Source of the DNA: Parcubacteria group bacterium
GTDB taxonomy: Bacteria; Patescibacteriota; Minisyncoccia; JACPHC01
Direction of reading: 5' to 3'
NCBI GenBank assembly: GCA_016188775.1
Contig: JACPHC010000001.1
Location: 1 to 45,518, forward strand
Length of the DNA stretch: 45,518 nucleotides
Part shown: positions 7,812-15,586 of the stretch, piece by piece
How positions within the stretch are numbered: position 1 is the first letter of the stretch
How the letters are laid out: each line of letters begins with the position of its first letter
The notes under the pieces: model-generated
Seen by the model: the letters and a program-made list of their open reading frames with translations, nothing else
Databases searched by the model: none
Told to the model about the DNA's origin: nothing
Position numbers and translations under genes: made by a program

Positions 7812-7841
7812 AATTAAACAGGAGGCAAATTTATCATTGAC

Positions 7842-7868
7842 AAAATAACGCTTTTGCGTTATTTTTTA
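7842..7868 (+). terminator. rho-independent terminator after tktB
   Basis: AAAATAACGC/GCGTTATTTT stem with a TTTT loop followed by TTATTT. It separates the carbon operon from the Shine-Dalgarno-led gene at 7946. Confidence 0.8.
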
Positions 7869-7945
7869 TTTAGATATTGGCTTGATATATCTATTATAGA
7901 TAAAAATATAGTTCATTTAAATTTTAAAAAATACGGAGGAGTGGA

Positions 7946-8317
7946 ATGTGGCAGAAAATATTTGAAAAAGCGGCAGAATACGTTCCGCTGTATAAGCTTG
8001 ATTTTTTTCTCGGAGAAGCAAAAGTGAAAGGGTTTGTTAGAAATGTTTTTCAACGCGAATGCAAAAGGCATCCTTTAATGGCTCTGGCCCATTATTCCAG
8101 CGATGTTTTCGTTGTTTTGGAAAAAAGTATTTGCGAAATACAGAAATTATCAATTGAGTTAGGAATAACTCCGGGAGAGGTTTATGATTTTTCGGAAATT
8201 TGGGATAGCGGCATTATTTCAACCGGCGAGTTGGTTGAAATCGCTGAAAAAATGAGAAAAAAAAGATTAGAAAAGGAGACGATTAAAGATGTCTTATATC
8301 AAAAACGATCTTATTGA
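7946..8317 (+). CDS. unknown 123-aa protein upstream of speE-like gene
   Basis: Not recognised. It is a 123-aa soluble, mostly helical protein with MWQKIFEKAAEYVPLYKLDF at the start, a central HPLMALAHYSSDVFVVLEKS and a charged C-terminus (EKMRKKRLEKE). It has a strong Shine-Dalgarno (CGGAGGAG, 7934-7941), unlike most genes here. Its 3' end overlaps the start of the SpeE-like gene by 29 bp, so the two are translationally linked and probably act together. There is no visible similarity to S-adenosylmethionine decarboxylase, the usual speE partner. Confidence 0.7.
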   Translation: MWQKIFEKAAEYVPLYKLDFFLGEAKVKGFVRNVFQRECKRHPLMALAHYSSDVFVVLEKSICEIQKLSIELGITPGEVYDFSEIWDSGIISTGELVEIAEKMRKKRLEKETIKDVLYQKRSY

Positions 8318-9203
8318 CGCCGTTCATCCGGCTGGTAAGGTTTTTTATCATTATAAAACCGAAAAAAAAATAATTTCAGAGTTGACCGAATATCAGAAAA
8401 TTTCAATCGTTGATTTGGAAGTGTACGGTAGAGCTCTTTTTCTTGATGACGAACTGCAAAGCGCGAAAATCGATGAGCATATTTATCATGAAACCCTTGT
8501 TCATCCGGCCTTTTTGAATTATAAACACCTTTTAAATAATTATGGCGCTAAATCGATCAATGTGCTTATTTTAGGCGCGGGCGAAGGAGCGGCGATACGC
8601 GAAACGCTTAAATATCAAAACGTGAAGAAAATAATAGCGGTGGATATAGACAGGAAAGTCATAAATTTTTCCAAAAAATATCTGCCGACTTTTCATCAAG
8701 AATCTTTTAATGATCCGCGGGTTGAATTAGTTTTTGACGACGCGGTTGAATTTCTAAAAAGGCGCGATCGGAAATTCCAAATTATAATTTGCGATCTCGT
8801 TAATTATAATGTTGGAAAAAACAATGAAGTGGCTGAAAATCTATACAGTAAAGAATTTTTTCAGAATCTTTCCAGATGTTTGTCTGATGAAGGAATATTG
8901 AGCATTCAGGCTCATTATCTTACCGAAGTTTGCTACGAAACTCATTATTTGATAAAAAAACGCGTTGCCAAATATTTTAATCGCTGTCTTTCGTATCGAG
9001 TTTACGTGCCAAGCTCGCTAATAATGCAGGCGTTTCTTCTGTGTAAAAAGTCGGACAAAAATAATTCAGATTTCCATTTTCCTTATGATATCGCGCCGCG
9101 CGAGCCAAGAGCGAAATTTCTTCAAAAATTGAATTTGCGATTTTTGGACATTGACACTTACGGGACGTTATTTAAATTTCCTCCCATTTTAAAAAATAGA
9201 TAG
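8289..9203 (+). CDS. speE: spermidine synthase-like aminopropyltransferase
   Basis: Rossmann-fold protein of the polyamine aminopropyltransferase family, which transfers aminopropyl from decarboxylated SAM to a diamine. The 304 aa show an N-terminal beta domain (KISIVDLEVYGRALFLDDELQ), the YHETLVHPA segment, the nucleotide motif LGAGEGAAIRE, and IIAVDIDRKVI with its acidic residue. The region that is 'DSSDP.GP' in spermidine synthases reads CDLVNYNVG here, so the substrate may differ. SD AAGGAG lies before ATG 8289, inside the preceding ORF. No SAM decarboxylase gene is in the window. Confidence 0.8.
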   Translation: MSYIKNDLIDAVHPAGKVFYHYKTEKKIISELTEYQKISIVDLEVYGRALFLDDELQSAKIDEHIYHETLVHPAFLNYKHLLNNYGAKSINVLILGAGEGAAIRETLKYQNVKKIIAVDIDRKVINFSKKYLPTFHQESFNDPRVELVFDDAVEFLKRRDRKFQIIICDLVNYNVGKNNEVAENLYSKEFFQNLSRCLSDEGILSIQAHYLTEVCYETHYLIKKRVAKYFNRCLSYRVYVPSSLIMQAFLLCKKSDKNNSDFHFPYDIAPREPRAKFLQKLNLRFLDIDTYGTLFKFPPILKNR

Positions 9204-9210
9204 ACGATAT

Positions 9211-9233
9211 AAAAGCTCCCAAAAGGAGCTTTT
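9211..9233 (+). terminator. hairpin after speE-like gene
   Basis: AAAAGCTCC/GGAGCTTTT stem with a 5-nt loop, followed by TACTTTTC. A plausible terminator for the two-gene unit 7946-9203. Confidence 0.75.
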
Positions 9234-9258
9234 ACTTTTCAGTAAGAATAATTTTTGA

Positions 9259-9264
9259 TATAAT
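9259..9264 (+). promoter_or_regulatory. -10 box of leaderless pfkB-family gene
   Basis: TATAAT ends 7 nt before ATG 9272. No Shine-Dalgarno sequence is present between them. Confidence 0.65.
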
Positions 9265-9271
9265 TTAGATA

Positions 9272-10255
9272 ATGTACGATATCATCACAATCGGGACCGC
9301 CACTCGCGACGTTTTTTTAAAAAGCCCGGCTTTTAAAATTTTGCGCGATCCAAGTTTTGCCACGGGGCAGGCCGAATGCTTCGCTCTGGGTTCAAAAATT
9401 GAGGCGCCGGAAATTTATTTCACCACCGGCGGCGGAGCGACTAACGCGGCCGTCACTTTTTCCCGCCAAGGTTTAAAAACCGCCTGTCTAACGAAAGTCG
9501 GCAACGACCCTAACGGAAAAGAGATTATTCAAGAATTAAAATCCGAAGGCGTGAGTGTTTTCGTAAAACAGGAAAAAAGGGGAGGCACGGCTTACTCGGT
9601 GATCTTAATGGCGCCGGGCGGGGAACGAACCATTCTTGTTCATCGAGGCGTATCTGAAAAAATTTCTCCAAGCGACTTTTCTTTAAATTCCATTAAAACC
9701 CGCTGGGTTTATTTAGCGCCTTTGGGCGGAAAAAATGTCCGTCTTTTTAAGCCATTGGTTGATTATTTCTATAAAAATAAAATCAAAATCGCGGTTAATC
9801 CGTCCGGAGCGCAAATAAAAATGGGAGTTAAAAAACTGATTCCAATTTTAAAAAAAATCGATGTTTTTATTTTAAATCAAGAAGAGGCCGGTTATTTGAC
9901 TGGCGTTGATTTCAAAAAGGAACAAAAAATTTTTAAAAAACTTGATGATTTAATTACTCCCGGCATCGCCGTGATGACCAAAGGCAGAGACGGGGTTAGC
10001 GTTTCCGATGGCAAACATATTTGGCAAGCGGGCATTTTAAAAGAAAAAAAACTGGTTGACCGAACCGGCGCCGGCGACGCTTTTGGCTCCGGTTTTGTCG
10101 CCAGCCTGATTAAAAAAGATAACATTGAAGACGCGATTCAATTGGGTTCAGCTAATGCCACTTCCAAATTGGAGAGTATCGGCGCCAAGAACGGACTTTT
10201 GAAAAAAAACGAGTCAATTTATAAATGGGGAAAGCTTAAAATTAAAAAAATATGA
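9272..10255 (+). CDS. PfkB-family carbohydrate kinase
   Basis: ATP-dependent sugar or nucleoside kinase of the ribokinase/PfkB family, 327 aa. The substrate region TTGGGATNAAVTFSRQGLKT lies near residues 50-70, and the catalytic/anion-hole motif DRTGAGDAFGSGFV near 265-278 contains the base Asp. Since no classical phosphofructokinase (PfkA) is seen here, it could phosphorylate a sugar feeding the neighbouring pentose phosphate and aldolase steps, but ribokinase or adenosine-kinase activity is equally possible. Its TGA stop is the first part of a palindromic repeat (10254-10282). Confidence 0.88.
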   Translation: MYDIITIGTATRDVFLKSPAFKILRDPSFATGQAECFALGSKIEAPEIYFTTGGGATNAAVTFSRQGLKTACLTKVGNDPNGKEIIQELKSEGVSVFVKQEKRGGTAYSVILMAPGGERTILVHRGVSEKISPSDFSLNSIKTRWVYLAPLGGKNVRLFKPLVDYFYKNKIKIAVNPSGAQIKMGVKKLIPILKKIDVFILNQEEAGYLTGVDFKKEQKIFKKLDDLITPGIAVMTKGRDGVSVSDGKHIWQAGILKEKKLVDRTGAGDAFGSGFVASLIKKDNIEDAIQLGSANATSKLESIGAKNGLLKKNESIYKWGKLKIKKI

Positions 10256-10282
10256 CCCTTCGGGTCATCACCCGTGGGGTGA
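10254..10282. repeat. palindromic repeat family 5, copy C
   Basis: GACCCTTCGGGTC then AT then CACCCGTGGGGTG: two adjacent small hairpins. Near-identical copies lie at 18695-18724 and 20758-20787, and a half-copy at 34404-34428. This copy overlaps the stop codon of the PfkB gene. Confidence 0.8.
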
Positions 10283-10292
10283 AAAATTTAAA

Positions 10293-11546
10293 ATGACGCC
10301 TGATTTTATTTCAAAAGTGGCAAAAATTTTACGAACGGACGATGAGATTATTTTGGATATGGAAAAAAAGATGAATAACCTGACCGAGAAAAAGGGCATG
10401 CTGGCGCGCATTGCCAAAAGAAACGATGTTTTGACAAAGCAGGTCTTAAAAACGATTAAGATGGATTACCAGTCTTCGGCTGAAAAAATTTACGCCGCTT
10501 TAATCGAGCATTTAAAAATCAGCGACGAGCGGCTTTTTAATCTTTTACAAAAGCCGCAAATGACTATGGCCGGCCTGACCACTCTTTCCAATATCGCTAA
10601 AGAATTAGCCGACATACCCAAGGGTTTTTTTTTGAAGAAAGACAAAGCGCGGGAAATTTTGCGCCGGCACCCGCCGCCAAATATAATGAAGGCCTTGGGA
10701 TATAAAAATGTTCAAGAACTTTTAGACAATGAGCCGTTCGAGCAGCTTTATTCGGCCTTAAGATTCGTGGAGTCGAGCGACTGGATGAATGATATTTTAG
10801 TCGGCGAATATGAAGCCTTAAAACCGAAAGATTTTGAAGAGCGCGACGTCAAATTGATAGTTTTAGACAAAAGATGGCTGGAAATTGCCGAGAAATTTAT
10901 AAAGAAAAAGTATCATAATGTCAGTCATTTGAAAGAATTGGGCGTCCTTTTTATTATCCCTTTGCCGATTGACACTCCCGGAGAAACTCTTCGCCTTTTT
11001 TCTTTAGTTCTTCATTATTTTCACGAGATTGATTTTTATTCGAAACTTATCAGAAAATACGCCGAAGAGGAAAAGAATTTTGCCAAAAAACTGATGTCGC
11101 TTATCAGAGGAGATGTGATGAGGACGGCCCCGCCCGACGGCCAAGAAATGAATTGGCTGATAGTTCAGCGATATTTAGCTAAAGACGATCCCAATGATCC
11201 GAGACTTTTTATTCCTCATGTCAGTCCCGAGGCGATTCATTGGCAAAAAGCCGAATCGGATATCGCCCGTCTTGGCCACCGTTTTTCTTTGCTTAATCTT
11301 GAACTTTGGGAAGATTTGGATATCGTCGGGGATTATTTTAATTCCGAACTTTACGGTCAAAAATTGCTCGTCAGTTTTAATTTAATTGACACGATAATGT
11401 CGCTAGTTAAAGAAAAAGAATTGATTAAATATCTTTATCATCATCAAGAATCTTTATGGACGACGATTTTTCTTGAATATGTCGGGCCCAAACAAGGCGA
11501 AGATATGATAATTGAGAATTTTGACCGAGGGTATATAACATTATAA
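10293..11546 (+). CDS. unknown 417-aa protein in the glycolysis/PPP block
   Basis: Not recognised. A 417-aa soluble, largely helical protein without signal peptide or membrane segment. Visible features are an N-terminal helical region (EKKMNNLTEKKGMLARIAKRND), RRHPPPNIMKALGYKNVQELLDNEPFEQLY, a possible helix-hairpin segment, and PLPIDTPGETLRLFSLVLHYFHEIDFY. It sits between a sugar kinase and class II aldolase, only 10 bp before fba, so it is probably co-transcribed with it. The VLHYFHEIDFYSK and RGDVMRTAPPDGQEMNW stretches look the most constrained. Function is unknown; a regulatory or enzymatic role in sugar-phosphate metabolism is only a context guess. Confidence 0.75.
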   Translation: MTPDFISKVAKILRTDDEIILDMEKKMNNLTEKKGMLARIAKRNDVLTKQVLKTIKMDYQSSAEKIYAALIEHLKISDERLFNLLQKPQMTMAGLTTLSNIAKELADIPKGFFLKKDKAREILRRHPPPNIMKALGYKNVQELLDNEPFEQLYSALRFVESSDWMNDILVGEYEALKPKDFEERDVKLIVLDKRWLEIAEKFIKKKYHNVSHLKELGVLFIIPLPIDTPGETLRLFSLVLHYFHEIDFYSKLIRKYAEEEKNFAKKLMSLIRGDVMRTAPPDGQEMNWLIVQRYLAKDDPNDPRLFIPHVSPEAIHWQKAESDIARLGHRFSLLNLELWEDLDIVGDYFNSELYGQKLLVSFNLIDTIMSLVKEKELIKYLYHHQESLWTTIFLEYVGPKQGEDMIIENFDRGYITL

Positions 11547-11556
11547 TTATAAATTT

Positions 11557-12411
11557 ATGTCTAACCTAAACCAAGTTTTAAAAGAAGCGGAAAGCGGCGG
11601 ATACGCCATTCCTCATTTTAATTTTGCCAATATGGAAACTTTAAAAGCCTGCGTTGAAGCCGCTAAAGAATTAAACTCGCCGCTGATGCTTGGGACATCG
11701 GAAGGCGAGAGAAAATTTTTTGGCCGCGCTCAAGCAGTCAGTGTTATAAAAGCTTTTCAAAAAGAACTGGAGATTCAAATTTTTCTTAACGCCGATCACA
11801 CTAAATCTTTTGAGGAGGCAAAACTGGTTATTGATTTAGGTTATGATTCCGTAATTATTGATTTGGCCCACTTGTCTTTTGAGGAAAATGTTAAAATCAC
11901 AAAACAAGTCGTTGAATACGCCAAGTCAAAAAATCCGGATATTTCAGTGGAAGGGGAGCTGGGCTATCTTTTGGGCGAATCAAAAATTTTAAAAGAAAAA
12001 ATCGAGCTCAAACCGGAAAATTACACCAAACCGGAACAAGCTTTTGAATTTTGGAAGGAAACAAAAGTGGATCGTTTGACCGTCGCGGTGGGCAATATTC
12101 ACGGCGTCTCCATCGCCGGAAACCCGCGTTTGGATATCGGACTTATTCAAAAAACTAAAAAATTGATTCCTGAAGTTCTTTTGACTTTGCACGGCGGCTC
12201 GGGCATTGCCAATGAAGAGATTAAGCAGGCGGTCAAGGCCGGGATGTCCAATGTTCATTACAATACCGATTTACGGGTGAGCTATTTGAACGCTTTGAAA
12301 AAAGCGATTGGCGATCTGCCGGAAGAAACAACGCCCTATAAGCTTTTCGGCCCGGTCATTGAAGCGGTTAAAAAAACCGCTAAAGATAGAATTGAGCTAT
12401 TGACCCCGTAA
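11557..12411 (+). CDS. fba: class II fructose-bisphosphate aldolase
   Basis: Zn-dependent aldolase cleaving fructose 1,6-bisphosphate (or a related ketose bisphosphate). The 284-aa TIM barrel has AIPHFNFANMETLKA at the N-terminus, the catalytic/metal DH in FLNADHTKS near residues 77-85, VEGELGYL for the Glu ligand, AVGNIHG for a Zn His, and LHGGSGIANEEI for the third His and phosphate binding. TATAAT ends 9 nt before ATG, suggesting a leaderless start, though the ORF also lies 10 bp after the upstream gene. The TAA stop lies inside a family 2 inverted repeat. Confidence 0.95.
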   Translation: MSNLNQVLKEAESGGYAIPHFNFANMETLKACVEAAKELNSPLMLGTSEGERKFFGRAQAVSVIKAFQKELEIQIFLNADHTKSFEEAKLVIDLGYDSVIIDLAHLSFEENVKITKQVVEYAKSKNPDISVEGELGYLLGESKILKEKIELKPENYTKPEQAFEFWKETKVDRLTVAVGNIHGVSIAGNPRLDIGLIQKTKKLIPEVLLTLHGGSGIANEEIKQAVKAGMSNVHYNTDLRVSYLNALKKAIGDLPEETTPYKLFGPVIEAVKKTAKDRIELLTP

Positions 12412-12514
12412 GACAACTTCGAAAAAAATTTCTTGCTGTCGTTATTTAATTAGAGTAGATTTAATATCTACAAGATAAAATTTTTAGACAGCATTCGAAG
12501 TTGCTCTACGGGGT
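12403..12514 (+). repeat. inverted-repeat element family 2, copy A
   Basis: Ends ACCCCGTAAGACAACTTCGAA (12403-12423) and TTCGAAGTTGCTCTACGGGGT (12494-12514) pair with two A-C mismatches. An inner stem GCTGTC/GACAGC also forms. A second copy in the opposite orientation, with a different outermost stem, lies at 16600-16742. The element carries the stop codon of fba. Confidence 0.8.
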
Positions 12515-12542
12515 TGAGAAGTTAAAAAAAATCTGATAATAT
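12514..12542 (+). promoter_or_regulatory. promoter of 2-hydroxyacid dehydrogenase gene
   Basis: TTGAGA (12514-12519), 17-bp spacer, TAATAT (12537-12542); ATG 12559 lies 16 nt downstream. The -35 box abuts the right end of the family 2 element. Confidence 0.65.
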
Positions 12543-12558
12543 AAATAATAATTATCTT

Positions 12559-13551
12559 ATGCCAAAAATTTTTGTCACCAGAAAAATTCCGGATTCAGGG
12601 ATAATAATGCTCCAAAATAAGGGTTGGCAAGTTGACGTTAACCCAAAAGACAAAGTTTTGTCTAAAAATGAGTTAATCAAAGCCTTAAAAGGAAAAAATT
12701 ATGATGCCGTGCTTTGTCTTTTAACCGACAAAATTGACGACCAGATTTTTGAGGCCACTGGCTCTCAAGTCAAAATTTTCGCCAATTACGCCGTTGGTTT
12801 TGACAATATTGATCTGGAGGCCGCGAAAAAAAGAGGGATTATGATAACTAATACGCCCGGCGTTTTAACCGATACCGTGGCCGAACACACTTTTGCCCTG
12901 ATGCTTTCTATCGCTCATCGTATCGCTGAAAGCGACAAATTTACCAAAACGGGAAAATATAAAGGCTGGGCGCCGATGCTGCTTTTAGGAACCGATGTTT
13001 CAAGAAAAACATTAGGAATTATTGGTCTTGGCCGAATTGGATCTCGGGTCGCTTATCACGCCGTTAAAGGTTTTGAAATGAAAGTTTTGTACACGGATAA
13101 AGAGCGTAATTTAGAGTTTGAGAAAGATTTTTCCGCCCAAAGCGGAAAAGAATACGACGCCAAATTTGTTGATTTGGCAACTCTTCTTCAAGAATCGGAT
13201 TTTATCTCTATCCACGTGCCTTTGCTTCCGGCCACTCATCACTTGATCGGAGAAAAAGAATTAAAAATAATGAAACCCGGCGCTTATTTAATAAATACTT
13301 CTCGAGGCCCGATTATAGACGAAAAAGCGCTGGTTAAAGCGCTGAAAGAAAAATGGATAAAAGGCGCGGCCTTGGATGTTTATGAATTTGAGCCAAAATT
13401 ATCAGCCGGTCTTAATAATCTTGACAATATTATTCTTACTCCGCATACTGCTTCTGCCACGGAAGAGACAAGGTCAAAAATGGCGGAATTGGCCGCGATT
13501 AATATAATTGAATTTTTGGAAGGCCGAACGCCGCCGAATTTAGTTAAATAA
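12559..13551 (+). CDS. D-isomer-specific 2-hydroxyacid dehydrogenase
   Basis: NAD(P)-dependent reductase of the glyoxylate/hydroxypyruvate/D-lactate type, 330 aa. It has the N-terminal flavodoxin-like substrate domain, FANYAVGFDNIDLEAAKKRG, the nucleotide motif LGIIGLGRIGSRVA near residues 152-165, catalytic Arg in NTSRGPIIDE, Glu in DVYEFEP and His in LTPHTASATEE. The overall pattern is closest to glyoxylate/hydroxypyruvate reductases, but it could reduce pyruvate to D-lactate as a fermentative NADH sink after glycolysis. It has its own promoter. Confidence 0.93.
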   Translation: MPKIFVTRKIPDSGIIMLQNKGWQVDVNPKDKVLSKNELIKALKGKNYDAVLCLLTDKIDDQIFEATGSQVKIFANYAVGFDNIDLEAAKKRGIMITNTPGVLTDTVAEHTFALMLSIAHRIAESDKFTKTGKYKGWAPMLLLGTDVSRKTLGIIGLGRIGSRVAYHAVKGFEMKVLYTDKERNLEFEKDFSAQSGKEYDAKFVDLATLLQESDFISIHVPLLPATHHLIGEKELKIMKPGAYLINTSRGPIIDEKALVKALKEKWIKGAALDVYEFEPKLSAGLNNLDNIILTPHTASATEETRSKMAELAAINIIEFLEGRTPPNLVK

Positions 13552-13572
13552 AATTGAGAAAGTAGAAAACGG

Positions 13573-13601
13573 GTAATTTAATAAGTATCCTAAAAATTTT
13601 T
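13573..13601. repeat. family 4 half-element abutting rplY start
   Basis: TAATTTAATAAGTATCCTAA followed by AAATTTTT, ending exactly before ATG 13602. It closely matches the reverse complement of the right arm at 6758-6785, but the other arm is missing here. Confidence 0.55.
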
Positions 13602-14261
13602 ATGTTGGAACTTAAAGCAAAAATTAGAGAAAAATTAGGATCAAAAGCTTCAAATAAATTGCGAAGCGAAGGTTTTTTGCCGGCTGTTGTTTACAGTCAG
13701 GGTAAAAGCAATTCAATTACCGTCGAGAGAAAAAATTTTGATCAGGTTTTTAAAAAGGCCGGCGAATCTTCCATTATTTCTCTTGATTTAGACGGAAAAA
13801 AAGAATTGGTTTTAATTTACGATATCGCTCATGATCCAATTAGCGATCTTTTAACGCATATTGATTTTTTAGGGGTGCGGGCTGGCGAAATAATTAAAGC
13901 CCGCGTGCCTTTAGAGTTTGTTGGCGTGGCGGAAGCGGAAAAGGCCGGAGGTATTTTGATTAAAAATATTCATGAAGTCGAAATCGAAGCGAAAGTGGAA
14001 TCTTTACCTTATTCCATTCCGATCGATATCAGCGTTTTGAAATCTTTTGAAGACAATATTTTAATTAAAGATATTCAAACGAATTCCGACGTTAAAATAT
14101 TAGAAACCCCTACTTTAGTGGTGGTCGGAATGGCTTCGCCGAGGACCGAAGCGGAAATAGCCGAAATCGAACAGCCGGCGGAATTTAAACCGGAGGAAAT
14201 TAAAGTTGAATCGGAAGAAAAACGCGCCGCCAAAGAAGAACAACAAGTCAGCGAAGAATAA
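13602..14261 (+). CDS. rplY: 50S ribosomal protein L25 (TL5/CTC type)
   Basis: 5S rRNA-binding ribosomal protein of the long CTC form, 219 aa. The N-terminal L25 domain (AKIREKLGSKASNKLRSEGFLPAVVYSQGKS...DPISDLLTHIDFLGV) is followed by the C-terminal TL5 beta domain (IKARVPLEFVGVAEAEKAGGILIKNIHEVEIEA) and an acidic tail (EEIKVESEEKRAAKEEQQ). The stop TAA overlaps the ATG of the next gene by one base, implying coupled translation. No SD is visible upstream; the start abuts a repeat arm. Confidence 0.95.
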   Translation: MLELKAKIREKLGSKASNKLRSEGFLPAVVYSQGKSNSITVERKNFDQVFKKAGESSIISLDLDGKKELVLIYDIAHDPISDLLTHIDFLGVRAGEIIKARVPLEFVGVAEAEKAGGILIKNIHEVEIEAKVESLPYSIPIDISVLKSFEDNILIKDIQTNSDVKILETPTLVVVGMASPRTEAEIAEIEQPAEFKPEEIKVESEEKRAAKEEQQVSEE

Positions 14262-15586
14262 TGAGATTAAAAAAATCTTTTTTAATCATTGTCATTTTAT
14301 TTTTGCCTTTTTTCGTCGCGGCTCAACTTTCGGATTCCGCAAAAACCGAGCAAGCATCCATTAAAAAACAACTGGAAGAGCTTGAATATCAAATTGGTCA
14401 ATACGAAAAAGTCATCGAAATAAAACAAAAAGAAAAGGCCTCATTACAGAAAGAAATTGGAATTTTTGACAGCGAGATCAAAAAAACCGCCGCTCAAATT
14501 AAATTGATTGATATTGAGATTCAACAGTTTAAATCCAGCATCATCTCGACCAAAAAAAATATTGCCATCACGGAAAACGATTTGAATGAAAAAAAAGTTG
14601 TCATCAGCGATATCATTCGTAAAATCGAAGAAGAAGAACGATCGCCTCTTTTGACGGCGCTTTTTTTAAACGGGGGACTTTCTCATTTTTTTGAAAGCGC
14701 GAAAGAATTGATGATTTTACAAAAGCAAATGAAAGAAAGTTTTAATATTTTAAAAAATATTAAAATTGATTTGATAAAAAAGCAGGAGATTTTAGAGGAT
14801 CAGCTTGATCAAGAAGAAGAATTGCAAGCAACGGAAATCGTTGAAAAAAGAAATCAGGAAAATAAGAAAAAAGATAAAGACGAACTTTTAAGAAAAACAA
14901 AAGGAAAAGAAGCCGAATACAAAAAAATTTTAACCGCGACGAAAAAAGAAGCTTCAACTTTAAAAAGCCAGCTGTTTTATTTGGAAAGAAACGGAATTTC
15001 AGTTGATGATGCGATCGCCGAGGCCAAAATAGCGGCCAATCGCGTTGGCATCAGGCCAGCTTATCTTTTAGCTCTGTTGGAAGTGGAAACCGGAAGGCGT
15101 ATGGCTGATGGAAATTTAAGCCCGGGTCTATATATCGGTTCCGGAAATTGGCTGACGGATATGTATTCTTGTTATCTTAATTTAGGCAAAAAAAGTCAAG
15201 CGGAAAATCAAAAAGCGGCGTTTTTTGAAATTACCGATAAACTGCATTACGATCCGTCGGCAATGCCGGTTTCCAGGAAACCCAGTTACGGTTGCGGCGG
15301 GGCTATTGGTCCGGCCCAGTTTTTACCGTCCACTTGGCTGATTTATGAAAATCGGGTGGCGGCCGCGACCGGAAATAATCCGCCGGATCCGTGGAAAATT
15401 CGCGACGCGTTCACGGCCGCGGCATTATTTCTGACTGATTTGGGGGCCAATAAAAAAACCGAATCAGCCGAGATTCGGGCCTCGCGCGCTTATTTATCCG
15501 GTAATCCTAATTGCGATAAATTGGTTTGCAAAATTTATTCTTCCAATATTCTCTCGCTTACTCGGACGATCGAGAGACTGCTTTAA
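14261..15586 (+). CDS. secreted coiled-coil protein with MltB-like transglycosylase domain
   Basis: Probable secreted peptidoglycan-cleaving protein, 441 aa. A signal peptide (RLKKSFLIIVILFLPFFVAA) is followed by a long coiled coil at about 25-245, similar to EnvC/PcsB-type hydrolases, then a C-terminal lysozyme-like domain from about 260. Its AAFFEITDKLHYDP...YGCGGAIGPAQFLPSTW and AFTAAALFLTDLGA segments match MltB/SLT_2 transglycosylases. The likely catalytic Glu is in LALLEVETGRR. A related coiled-coil protein with an M23 domain is at 43190. The 3' end overlaps the converging prfA gene by 29 bp with no terminator visible. Confidence 0.85.
   Translation: MRLKKSFLIIVILFLPFFVAAQLSDSAKTEQASIKKQLEELEYQIGQYEKVIEIKQKEKASLQKEIGIFDSEIKKTAAQIKLIDIEIQQFKSSIISTKKNIAITENDLNEKKVVISDIIRKIEEEERSPLLTALFLNGGLSHFFESAKELMILQKQMKESFNILKNIKIDLIKKQEILEDQLDQEEELQATEIVEKRNQENKKKDKDELLRKTKGKEAEYKKILTATKKEASTLKSQLFYLERNGISVDDAIAEAKIAANRVGIRPAYLLALLEVETGRRMADGNLSPGLYIGSGNWLTDMYSCYLNLGKKSQAENQKAAFFEITDKLHYDPSAMPVSRKPSYGCGGAIGPAQFLPSTWLIYENRVAAATGNNPPDPWKIRDAFTAAALFLTDLGANKKTESAEIRASRAYLSGNPNCDKLVCKIYSSNILSLTRTIERLL

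Noticed and set aside
7820-7841. Orphan AGGAGG after tktB as the start of a short gene
   Set aside because: No ATG, GTG or TTG follows at a usable distance, and a terminator begins at once.
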